This document shows, piece after piece, positions 47,211-58,915 of a stretch of 64,000 nt of DNA. Every line of letters starts with the position of its first letter. The first letter of the stretch is position 1. The DNA lies in NCBI GenBank assembly GCA_964030475.1, contig CAXIPT010000002.1, positions 18,941,703 through 19,005,702 on the forward strand, written 5' to 3'. This DNA is from Tethya wilhelma. Lineage: Eukaryota > Porifera > Demospongiae > Tethyida > Tethyidae. The notes beneath the pieces are model-generated. The model did no database searches, had not been told where the DNA came from, and saw nothing but the letters and a program-made list of their open reading frames with translations. A program made the translations under genes and the position numbers.

Positions 47211-49744
47211 TCAACGAGCCATATTATCGGGTTCACGATAACCACCATCTTCTGCCGTAAAGAATTCTTCCAGCTGCCATTGAAGTGTTTCAAAGGTAGG
47301 CCTGGACTGGGGGTCGTCTCTCCAACATTCCATCATGATGTCGTGCAACTGATTTGGACAATTAGGGGGGCATCCCATTCGATATCCTGTCTGTATCTTC
47401 TCGAGAACCTCGAAATTTGTCATACCGGGGTAAGGGAATCGACCATAAGTGATCATCTCGTAGAGCAATATTCCAAACGACCAGACGTCCGATTTGATGG
47501 TGAATCTGTTGTACATGGCTGCTTCAGGAGCCGTCCACTTGATGGGGAACTTGGCACCAGTGTGAGCCTCGTAGATGTCTTCATCAATCACACGAGCAAG
47601 ACCAAAGTCGGCCACTTTACAGATGCTGTTATTTCCTACCAAGATGTTCCTGGCTGCTAAATCTCTGTGGATGTAATTCTGCTCCTCCAAATAGGCCATT
47701 CCTGATGCGACTTGGGCTGACATATCTATTAGCTGAGGTAATTTTAGTGATCTACCCTCTCCGCGAAGATAATCGAGCAAGCTTCCATGCTTCATCAACT
47801 CTGTGATGATATAGATGGGTTCCTCTTGAGTACAGACTGCGTACAACTGGATCAACTTAGGATGGCGCAGCTTCTTCATCAGAGCTGCCTCTTGAAGGAA
47901 CTCTGAAGCTGACATGGTGCCTGGCTTGAGTGTTTTGACAGCAACAGATGTTGTTCCATTCCACAGTCCCTCCCAAACCTCTCCAAACTGACCAGCTCCA
48001 AGCTTTTTGACGAGTCGAACCTGTCTTCGATCAATCTCCCACTCCTCATTGGCTTGTCTTGACAGACCTGCAGTCTGAGGCTTCTCTGACACAGAACAGG
48101 GTTGTCTCAATATCGTACACAGCCCATCGGCCTGCTCCTGGTAGTAGCTGACCAGCTCAGGGATGCTTTGGAAGGTGACCCTTCTGGTGACAAAGAATCC
48201 ACCATCATCTAATCTCCTAATACGATAGTGTCTCACTCTCTCCTGGTCTCTGATCGAGAGGGAGAAGTCACCAGGAGTGGTTTCACTGTCACGCACAAGG
48301 TACGATCCGAGGTTATTGAAAGGCATCATGAGCTGCTTCTCGGCGTCGACACGCTTGAGCTTGCCAAAGAACCATCTGGAGAGAGAGAGAAGAAAACAAG
48401 GAGATGCTATCAGCGTTCTCGCTGATGCAGTACAGTATTAGTTCGTCTGACTCACACTCACTGTTCAGAGTGATTGTTGGGGAACTGGTGCGCATGCGAA
48501 AAAAAAAAGTCAAATGCCACGTGTATTTAAATAACCAACACTGTACAGCAACAACATAGCTAGACAATTTTTCTTTAAAAAAAAAAAAAAGAAAATCCCG
48601 CAAGTACACTTTCCTTGACAAGTGGGAAATAAGATCACTCAGACAGGAAAACTGAGCTAATTCCTAAATATCTTCACTATCTCGGGACCATGTCGCACCC
48701 ACACACGAACCCATACCCACACAGAGACATCAATTCCCTCTAGCACCAGAGTGTCTAAAACCTTTTAAATGCCCTTGAATATCAGATGTGAGAGTTCAAT
48801 GACTGACCACAACTAAGTGTGTGCTGCTCGTGGAGTGTAAGGATGCAACACAAAGGAAGCATGTCGAATTACTCAAGTTACTACTTAAGAAAACATTTAT
48901 TCAGTGATTCCTACATCACTTTTTGTTGTGAAGAGGGTATGGTTGACTGAAAGAAGTCACACTACATTAGATCAAAGTAAACTTGTTTACAACACACAGT
49001 AAAAAGACGGGTCGGGTCCTAGCTGGCAAACAAGTATCAACTACACAGTCGTAGATAATAGAGAACCACTAATGGCATTGAAACTACACAAATGAATGGG
49101 GGTAGTGCACACTTGGTGTCCAGCTGTGAACATAGAAATCGTTCCGTGTAGGACTTCAAGCTTGACACTCGTAGGGTAATAAAGCAAACCCACAAGTTAT
49201 ACGTACTAGACACACACACACACACAATGCTTCACTTCACTTCATTCAAGGTATTACCTTACACCCACCACCCAAAGGCACTACAAGCTATACATTTCTT
49301 TCATCACAGCATTCACCTTTTTAGAACCTCTTTCAAAACATGATTAACAGTCCACCCATACACATACTAAAGAAATTTTTAACAAATTTTAGACACTCAC
49401 TCTTCTGCGTCCAAGCTCTTCCATTCTGCAACGTAGTTGCTGGGAATGTATCCTTCTTTGCCGTTCTCTTTGGAGCGAGCAAACCACCAGTCTCCTTCGT
49501 CTGTGCTGATGATGTACATCAAATCTCCTTTTCGGAAACTCAAGTCATCATCTGTACGAGAATCATAGTCGTACTTTCCCACGTACACGGGGTAGTTTAG
49601 TTCGGGTTTTGGCGGTTGAGGAGGAGGCTTTGGGGCCACTGGAGCAGGGTTGTTCCACTTGTGAATTGGATCTGCTTGCTGAGGTTCAGTGGTACGATTC
49701 TTGCTGACTTTTGTGCTATCTTTACCTTTACAAGCGTTTCCCAT
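47211..49744 (-). CDS. Src-family tyrosine kinase S4
   Basis: Two exons: 49401-49744 (N-terminus plus SH3) and 47211-48375 (SH2 plus kinase), joined to read AEEWFFGKL; about 502 residues. MGNACKGK supplies Gly2 and Cys5 for acylation. A proline-rich linker ([13 protein letters not shown]) precedes an SH3 with [14 protein letters not shown]. The SH2 domain ([18 protein letters not shown]) differs more from S1/S3 than the kinase domain does. The kinase has [33 protein letters not shown] and APE, with a tail Tyr in GGYREPD. All signs are of an active, Csk-type regulated kinase. Its intron is about 1.0 kb. Confidence 0.95.
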
Positions 49745-50648
49745 GTTTGAAAAACTGGGGGTGTTTCGATTTCAGGTAACGTATCTAGTTCTTCCAAATT
49801 CCACCTAAGCCTCAGTACTACTACACATCAGATTTCAAAAAGCCCTAAGCAGGAACTAAAATAGTTCTCTTTACTCTAGGGGGATAACGCAAACTGCACT
49901 GAGGCTCCAGTCTTTGTTCGGTAACACCCTATTGACCGCAAATATAGACACTCTTCTAATTGTGAGTACGTAAAAGTTCCTCATACTCACACAGTACATG
50001 TATACAGACTGTGAAAAGGAGCACATGTGTTACACAACCCATCTTTTGTTGGAAGCCATCATCATCAAAGTTCCAAGTTCCATTACATCAAAATTCTGTA
50101 GCTTTTGCTTGGCTACAGAGTAATGAGTTCCCACAATGTGTACCAAACATTGGCCACTATATCGATCAGCACATAAGAAAATTCGCAAGAGATTTAGTGC
50201 AAGAACTACTGAACCACCACATAGCATGAGAAGTATAGTCATTTTACATTACAATTTAAAAAGAGTGCATGGACAAACATCATAAAACATTGCTACCATA
50301 TTACCGTATTATAGTAAAAAAAATGGTATTAACATTACTTACTGTACAAAAATGATCTCGTCGAAGTTTAATTTTTGCAGTGATTATTATAAAACAAAAC
50401 TGAATAAAGATTGCTTCATGGTAGAAGAATGGAGACAGCTGAATCCTGGTGTACATGGCTGTCAATAATAGCATACTTATAGTGGAATAAAATGAACCAA
50501 AAACATTTACCATTTAAAAGTACAACAAAAAAAAGCCATCGCGTACGCACATGAAACTTAAAATCCATAAAAGAGAACACATACACACGAACATACATGC
50601 ACACAACAAAAATAACACATGTACTCTGCGAGAGAAAACACACAACAA
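49745..50648. other. Intergenic region between kinases S5 and S4
   Basis: This should hold the S4 promoter (near 49745-49950) and the S5 3' UTR. I see no exon; the open frames on both strands lack domain character. Confidence 0.5.
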
Positions 50649-52905
50649 CTAGAGTACATCCGATGCGTGCTGATACTGTCCGGTATCAAGGACAAAGAAA
50701 TCCTCTAATCTCCATAACAATGCCTCAAACGTCGGTCGATCTGCTGGGTTCTTCTTCCAGCAGTCGAGCATGATTTGATACAAGCTCTCCGGTGTATTGG
50801 GCGGGCACGGCATACGGTACCCTCTCTCTAGCTGCTGCAACACCTCCGCATTCGACATCCCCGGGTAGGGAATACGACCGTAAGAGACGAGCTCTGTGAG
50901 AAGAATTCCAAACGACCACACGTCCGACTTGATGCTGAAACGATTGTAGAGTGCGGCCTCGGGGGCTGTCCACTTGATGGGGAACTTGGCACCATCATGA
51001 GCATTGTACTCGTCGTCGGCTATTAGTCGGGCCAGACCAAAATCAGCGACCTTGCAGATGTTGTTATCCCCCACCAAGATGTTTCTGGCCGCTAGATCTC
51101 GATGGATGTAGTTGTGTAGCTCCAAATACGCCATGCCACTTGCAATCTGTGCTGCCATGTCGATTAACTGAGGTAATTTGAGGGATCTCCCATCTCCTTG
51201 GAGGAAGTCTAGCAGGCTGCCTTTCGACATGAGCTCTGTAACAATGAGGAGAGGTTCCTCTTGCGTGCACACTGCATACAGTTGGACCAACTTTGGATGT
51301 CGAAGTTTCTTCATGATGGTAGCTTCTTGCAAGAAGGCTTCCGGTTGCATGGTACCTGCTTTGAGGGTCTTCACTGCCACGGGGGTGGTGTTATTCCAGA
51401 GGCCTTCAAACACCTCCCCAAACTGCCCGGCACCCAGTCGTCGTACTAATGTGATGGAGGTCCTTGGAATTTCCCACATGTCTTTTGTCTTGTGGGAGAG
51501 ATCGATCTGTGGCTTCTCAAGTTGTGGACAAGGCGACCGCAAATTCACGCAAAGTCCGTCGCTATCATGCTGATAGTAGATTACTAGTTCCTTTAATGTA
51601 TTAAAGACGGCTCTTCTTGTGATGAAGAATCCACCTTCGTCGAGACGTCTGATTCGATAATGTTTGACGTTCTCTCCATCTTGTATTGATAAGGAGTAGT
51701 CGCCTGGTTTGCTCTCACTTTCACGCACCAAGAAAATACCACGCTTAGGAGTTGCTCTCAAAAGTTTTTCTGCTTCTGCACGTTTAATGGGACCAAAGAA
51801 CCAGCTGTTTGTGTGTGCATGTGTGTAAATGAATGTCAATGGTGGGCATTATTTAGAAGTTCACCATGCTTTTAATCTACACATGTATAAGAGTAACCAA
51901 ACACCCCCTAGACACAATAGATTGATCCATACCAACATCCAAACTAGGATAGGGCAACATAAACACAATGAGTCAGACAAAAATGTCACAACCATATACG
52001 TGACCTAAACAGAAGGGTGAAATGTCCCAGTGATTGCTCACTTTGCAAGCCTAGAGCACTTAAGTGTCACTTTAACAAGGCTATCTTCATACCTCACATC
52101 TAAAGGTATAGATTACAGCACACAATCTCACTGTATGACTAAAAAATTCCAGTGAATCACTACCTGCCTACATTTTGATCACGTACACTTTCAGAATACA
52201 TCAAAAACAGTATTACACACACCACTTTGAGCACCATTAGTTAGACAAGAACTCCTTACCAAATACAAATGGAAAACGTAAATTATTAACAACACTAATG
52301 CATGATGAAGCACCACGGAAACGTCATCATTCACAAATTGACAGTCTCTGTATAAATGTGGGAGGGAGTCTGGAGGAGTGAGACCAAGATGATAGAAGTG
52401 GTAGATAGGCTTACTGGAGTTTGTCCAGAGGGAGTGAAACATATCAGAGAACAATCATAACATCACCTTGTCAACTGCNCACACACACACACACACACAC
52501 ACAAATTATGAGTGCAAGCTTATAATTTAATGGTGACCGACTAACTCCTAGCTAGTTGATTCCACTGCATGGGGTATATTAATGCTCTGTTTCCTTATGT
52601 AAACAAACCTTTGATGAAAAGATGGCTTTAGGGTTTGGTGTCCTGTCCATCAAGGCCACATTGAACTGAACAGGGACATCTGAAGAGGTAGGGATCTTGT
52701 ATGTCCCAGGACCAGTTGTGAATATAGTGCCACGCTGAGTATGATCATCACCTTCAAGATAGACACACTGCTCTAGGGTAAACAGTCCCAGGCCTTGAGT
52801 GAAGGCTCCTTCAACCTGAAAGAAACCAACAAATTTTGAAGCCAAATACTTTCTACCAACCAATTTAACTATTTTCCTCTAGGCTTCTGAATCAGGCCTT
52901 CCCCT

Positions 52906-52965
<60 letters not shown>

Positions 52966-53453
52966 TGGTCGCACAAAATTGTACAAAGTGATCTATACTT
53001 GTACTATATGTGCAAACATTCAACCACCGGAGCAACTCGAAAGGTTGACAACACGATTCACATTGTTACTTTTTCCCCAAAAAAGACTTATCACAAACAC
53101 TTCAAAAGACCACAGTACACTGTGATCACAATTATGCTCTACATAAGTAAACACTATCATGATAGGACAACCACAGCCATCATGGTATAGGATGAACAAC
53201 AATGACCTAGATGGAGGAGATTAGGTGGAGGAAACTAAAGAGCTCAGTCATAACAACACAGTCTATCCCAGTATTTGATAACAATGGGCCACACAGAAAA
53301 ATATACAGTTACATAACCTTCTCCCACACAATTAGATGTACACACATATCATCAATTCATCATCCATATATACTCAACCAATAGAGGCAATTAGAAAGGT
53401 TGACAACATAAGCACACACACACACACACACATATGGACACACACACACACAT

Positions 53454-53521
<68 letters not shown>

Positions 53522-56397
53522 AGCTTGGAGCCTACACAGGCTTAATGCCATTTCGATAGCTATACATGTAACTCTAGAGACCCAGTAACAAGGTGCCTTA
53601 TTGGCTATGCTTGGAATGTAAATGTGTCAGCAAATATGGCAATGTTGTACAGCAAGATTTATATCAGAAGGGTGACTGAATGGCCTCTATGAGCATGCCA
53701 TGGTCACCAGTGTTTTCAGTCAGTGAAGCTCAATAGTTGCAACCCCCTACTTAAAGACACTTGCTAAAACACTTACTGCTTGATTCAATATGTTACTTTT
53801 CTACCATGGAACCACTACAAGACAAGACATGGAAGAGGGCCAAAGAATATGTCAAGACACTGAGCAGTTTCTTGAGCAAACTATACACATGTACAGCTTA
53901 TGGATGTTAGATCACTTACCATTCTATGTACACAAGGATATTATGTGACATGCAAATAATGGCACGATAACTAAGGGTAACCTATACATGACAGTAGAGA
54001 GAATTGAAAACACAGACAACAAGGCTTCTTCCCTATAGATCACACGAGAAAACTTCCAAACCAGGAGAGTGACACAATACGAACATTGTGTGCAGACTCT
54101 TGAATCTCACTGTGCCACATAGTATGCAAGCAAGTGTGTCATGTTTCAAGCAGTTACCATAATAATCTCAACCAACAATACTTATGACACCACTAAGAAT
54201 TAAATGGTCTGTCTAGAGTTACCTATACGCCATTGTGTACCGATAGCAAACACCAACCATACAGAGCTTAGCAACAAATACTGGGAGTAACAAAAGCAGT
54301 TGATATTGAAACTCTAAGGTGATAGAGTGCACTAAATCAATGGTAGTGGGATGCACCTCAATATAATCTTTTCGATCGAGCATATGCAAGACGTAGCTAA
54401 ACTATATGCTATTATTGCATGTAAATGGCTAAAGAGAAGTCAGCTGTTTAGCTGTTTCAAAATACACAAACATAATGTACGCTGTGCAAGAACAACAGAG
54501 CTATGCACACAGAATGCTTGACAATCGACCAAAAATTGACAAGTCCAAGTGTACCACAAGAAACCTTTCCTACTTGAAAGGACATCATTTATGAACAAGC
54601 TCTTCATGTTAGCCCTGTAAGGTATCCCTGTAAAAACACAACTCATTGTACCCATTATTACAATATGTGCAACACTTACTCTTCAGCTTGAATTGTCTTG
54701 TGCTCTGCAACGTAGTTTGATGGAATGTAGCCCTCTCTGCCAGTATCTAAACTCCTAGCCTGCCACCAATCTCCGTCCGTGTTGTTGATAATTTCCAGTC
54801 TCTCTCCCTTTCTAAAGCTCAAGTCTTCGTTGGTTCGCTGGTCGTAGTCAAACAGTGCTATAAATATTGGTCCATTGGGAACATAAGTCGGTCTCTCAGG
54901 AGGTAACTGTGTCAGAGCGGGACTGAATGGGCTTGGATTACTGGCCGAAGGTCCTGGGTGGAAAGCAAGCTGCTGAGCTTGATGCTGGTAGCCACCTGGT
55001 CTTAGATAGCCGTCAGAGTTGATGCTGTTACCCTGAGGGCGAGAGCCAGTTGTCTTTTCTTTACTACCCACACACCCCATGGAGAAGAAGGAAACCAGAC
55101 TGGGGCCGCAGACTGATGAAACNAGACATGGAAGAGGGCCAAAGAATATGTCAAGAGACTGAACAGTTTCCTGAGCAAACTATACACATGTACAGCTTAT
55201 GGATGTTAGATCACTTACCATTCTATGTACACAAGGATATTATGTGACATGCAAATAATGGCACGATAACTAAGGGTAATGTATACATGACAGTAGAGAG
55301 AATTGAAAACACAGACAACAAGGCTTCTTCCCTATAGATCACACGAGAAAACTTCCAAACCGGGAGAGTGACACAATACGAACATTGTGTACAGACTCTT
55401 AGAATCTCACTGTGCCACATAGTATGCAAGCAAGTGTGTCATGTTTCAAGCAGTTACCATAATAATCTCAACCAACAATACTTATGACACCACTAAGAAT
55501 TAAATGGTCCGTCTAGAGTTACCTATACGCCATTGTGTACCGATAGCAAACACCAACCATACAGAGCTTAGCAACAAATACTGGGAGTAACAAAAGCAGT
55601 TGATATTGAAACTCTAAGGTGATAGAGTGCACTAAATCAATGGTAGTGGGATGCACTTCAATATAATCTCTTCGAGCATATGCAAGACGTAGCTAAACTA
55701 TATGCTATTATTGCATGTAAATGGCTAAAGAGAAGTCAGCTGTTTAGCTGTTTCAAAATACACAAACATAATGTACGCTGTGCAAGGACAACAGAGCTAT
55801 GCACACAGAATGCTTGACAATCGACCAAAAAAAAATTGACAAGTCCAAGTGTACCACAAGAAACCTTTCCTACTTGAAAGGACATCATTTATGAACAAGC
55901 TCTACATGTTAGCCCTGTAAGGTATCCCTGTAAGGTATCCCTGTAAAAACACAACTCACTGTACTCATTATTACAATAATAATGTGCACCACTTACTCTT
56001 CAGCTTGAATTGTCTTGTGCTCTGCAACGTAGTTTGATGGAATGTATCCCTCTCTGCCGGTATCTAAACTCCTAGCCTGCCACCAATCTCCGTCCGTGTT
56101 GTTGATAATTTCCAGTCTCTCTCCCTTTCTAAAGCTCAAGTCTTCGTTGGTTCGCTGGTCGTAGTCAAACAGTGCTATAAATATTGGTCCATTGGGAACA
56201 TAAGTCGGTCTCTCAGGAGGTAACTGTGTCAGAGCGGGACTGAATGGGCTTGGATTACTGGCCGAAGGTCCTGGGTGGAAAGCAAGCTGCTGAGCTTGAT
56301 GCTGGTAGCCACCTGGTCTTAGATAGCCGTCAGAGTTGATGCTGTTACCCTGAGGGCGAGAGCCAGTTGTCTTTTCTTTACTACCCACACACCCCAT
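50649..56397 (-). CDS. Src-family tyrosine kinase S5 (most Src/Fyn/Yes-like)
   Basis: The SH2-kinase exon is 50649-51804. The SH3 exon appears twice, at 54680-55080 and 55997-56397, in identical reading, probably an assembly duplicate. Either copy joins as AEDWFFGPI, giving about 518 residues. MGCVGSK closely resembles the Fyn/Yes acylation motif (Gly2, Cys3, Ser6). The SH3 has the canonical [19 protein letters not shown]. The SH2 Arg is in GIFLVRESE. The kinase has [36 protein letters not shown] and a tail Tyr in TGQYQHA. It differs from S1-S4 in sequence and in its long first intron, so it is probably the oldest member of the array. Confidence 0.93.
52479..52479. other. Contig join (N) in the S5 intron
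   Basis: A single N precedes a (CA)n tract. Together with the N at 55123 it bounds a ~2.6-kb segment containing the orphan XDH-type exon and one copy of the S5 SH3 exon. Confidence 0.6.
52609..52815 (-). pseudogene. Orphan exon of a xanthine dehydrogenase/aldehyde oxidase-type gene
   Basis: An intact 69-codon phase-0 exon has a good acceptor (tttctttcag) and donor (GTTTGT). It encodes a piece of the molybdenum-binding domain of the xanthine oxidase family: [16 protein letters not shown], then [20 protein letters not shown] and NPKAIFSSK. In the family this segment is followed by the AVGEPPL block, which I cannot find downstream, and no upstream family exon is visible. It lies inside the long S5 intron on the same strand. 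It may be a transposed fragment, a relic, or an exon recruited into a chimeric transcript. Spliced between S5 exons it would break the frame at GA|C. Confidence 0.75.
53456..53517. repeat. (GA)n microsatellite in the S5 intron
   Basis: About 30 GA units, adjacent to CA-rich tracts at 53413-53457. A further long (CA)n run is at 52905-52962. Confidence 0.9.
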
Positions 56398-56440
56398 GGA
56401 GAAGAAGAAAACCAGACTGGGGCCGCAGACTGATGAAACG
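53822..56440. repeat. ~1.3-kb duplicated block around the N at 55123 (assembly overlap)
   Basis: Sequence 53822-55122 is repeated at 55124-56440 with an offset of about 1,317 bp and only scattered differences (small indels, single changes). Both copies contain the whole S5 SH3 exon and its flanks. The single N marks the join. Unmerged overlapping contigs or alleles are more likely than a true tandem duplication. Confidence 0.85.
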
Positions 56441-56787
56441 TTACAGTTTATAAGTAACAACTACTGGTAGATTCTGTGGAGGCTTCTCCTTATTCAATTT
56501 CTTGAGGTCACAACTGTGCACAAAGTAACACTTCCTGTTCAAACATACACGAACCGCACCTCTCTCAGATCTCTCCCACGTTAATCGATCGTGCAAAAAA
56601 AAATAATGGGCGACCCGCCTAAAAACGTGTATAATTTCAGAAAAATTATGTACAGTCATGCTATAATATCGGGTGCACAAGTATGAAGAAAGTGTTCATA
56701 GAATTATTATCACAAATCAAACAAATAAGTTTAATCCTGATCCCTAAAGCAAAAAAACAGAACACACATAGTGATCATGATTTATTT

Positions 56788-56937
56788 TTAGTCTTGTTTT
56801 ACAGCTGCATAGATACGACAGATGAAGAAGTAGGTAGAATAAAATCCAATGGTGCCCGTAATAAGCCAGAATCCAACCACCATGACGAATGTGTAGCCAA
56901 AATAGAGCAGAGTCGGGATAAAGTCGATTATATGGAG

Positions 56938-56978
<41 letters not shown>

Positions 56979-58399
56979 TGTGTGTACGTGTAGGGAGAGT
57001 AGGAGAGTGTACAGATGTAAGTAATACGTGCAAGTTCATGCACGCCCACACTCGATCACACAAGTAGAAAATGAGTGTCACACTCAATAGTGTCATCACT
57101 ACTACAGAATGATGGGGGAGAGAGGAAATAATTTAACCACATGTACTTTGACTACATGACACTAATGAATAGCTACAGGGGAAGGAAAAGCTTTAATCAC
57201 AAACCAACCATAACCAAAGCAACCATTAATAATAATATTATGATACTGTACCCCCATATAATCGAGGGGGGAGGGAGGGATGCAATGGTGTTTAACCTTG
57301 GTATAGTAGTAGATCACGGAGTAGGCGAGAACATAGTAGCTAGCGGAGCCTGAGAGGAAGTAGGACCTCCACCACCAATGATAGTCCTCCCCACACAGCT
57401 GGAAGTAGGTCATGACAATGGACACCTCAGAGCAAGCAATCACTAGGATGACAAAGACAAGAAAGAGAAAGCCAAAGAGGTAGTAGAACTGATTCTCCCA
57501 GATGGCCTACAAGAGAAGAATGAGTGTGTCATTGGAAACCAATTAATACTGCAATTATGATGCAACACACGTGTGCATTTGTATTAACTGCACATTGATT
57601 GGTTTGCTTACAGTGAGAATGAAAAACAGTTCCACAAAAACAGCACCGAATGGGAGAATACCAGCAATGAGAGAGCTACAGATAAGGAATCAACGCACTT
57701 TAGAATAATACACACACACAAACACACACACACAAACATAAAGTGTCACTTACGCCACAAAAGGGTTCAGGTACCACACTTGATCGGGAATCTGACGCGG
57801 GATCTGATTGGTACGTACGGGATGTTCGTACGGCTGTTTACGATATCCAAAGTAGAACCCAGCAAAGACGAGGGGAAAGGAGATCCCAAACCACATGCAC
57901 AGGAGAGCCAGCATGGTGGTGAATGGCACAGCACCGGATGAATGCTCCCCCCAGATGAAGAAGTTGAGGAAGAATCCAGTGCCAAACACAATGCTGGGGT
58001 AGAGAGTTGCCGTCTGTACATTGTAATGTAATATATGCCATATGACACACATGGAGTGAGAGTGAGTCGAGTGTATTGGGTGTGGGTGAGGGTGGAACAA
58101 GCTGTGAACAGTGGGTTTAGTGCGACTTACAAGAGAAGCGGCTTTCTTCCAACTGGTACCCTTGAGTGTTCTGAACATCCTAGCGGCATGATAGCCAGCA
58201 ATAGAACTATAGAAGTATGCACAATTTGTCGGTAATAAACACTGCAATGAGCATAGAGAGAACACGGCCACATGTGTGCTTACCCCATGAACATGAAGAG
58301 AACTATGGCAGCTGTCATCAGAGCCCCTCTACTGGCAGGAGAGAGCATGCCAAACATGGCAAACACTGAGAGAAGGAGAGAGCGAGACCGTGTGTGTGT

Positions 58400-58441
<42 letters not shown>

Positions 58442-58859
58442 CATTGCCTAGCAACCAAAGTCTTTATAGGTTAATTGCCTGTTACTGGATGGGTTCATTG
58501 TGGTATGACCTATGGTTTGCAACACTCAATCATGCATTGAGTGCCCCCCACCACCACCACCACCACTAAGGGTCAAGCAAATAATTATTATGTGTGTGTG
58601 TAGGGTTGCAGGGCTGATAATGGCAGCTACTCTGAAGGAAGACGTGTAAGAGAAGAGACAACAGTATTACACACACCACACTGTTTACTTCCTACGTACC
58701 TATAATGATCATGACCATGCACAACAGTTGGATTCCAGAGCCCAAACAGGCAACCAGCATTGTGGGAAAGCGTGGAGGTCGAAAGACATCTCCATGAACC
58801 AGCTTCCAGCCAGTCTCCTCCAACCCATCATCCTGTATGTCAGTATAGTCAAATATGAG

Positions 58860-58915
<56 letters not shown>

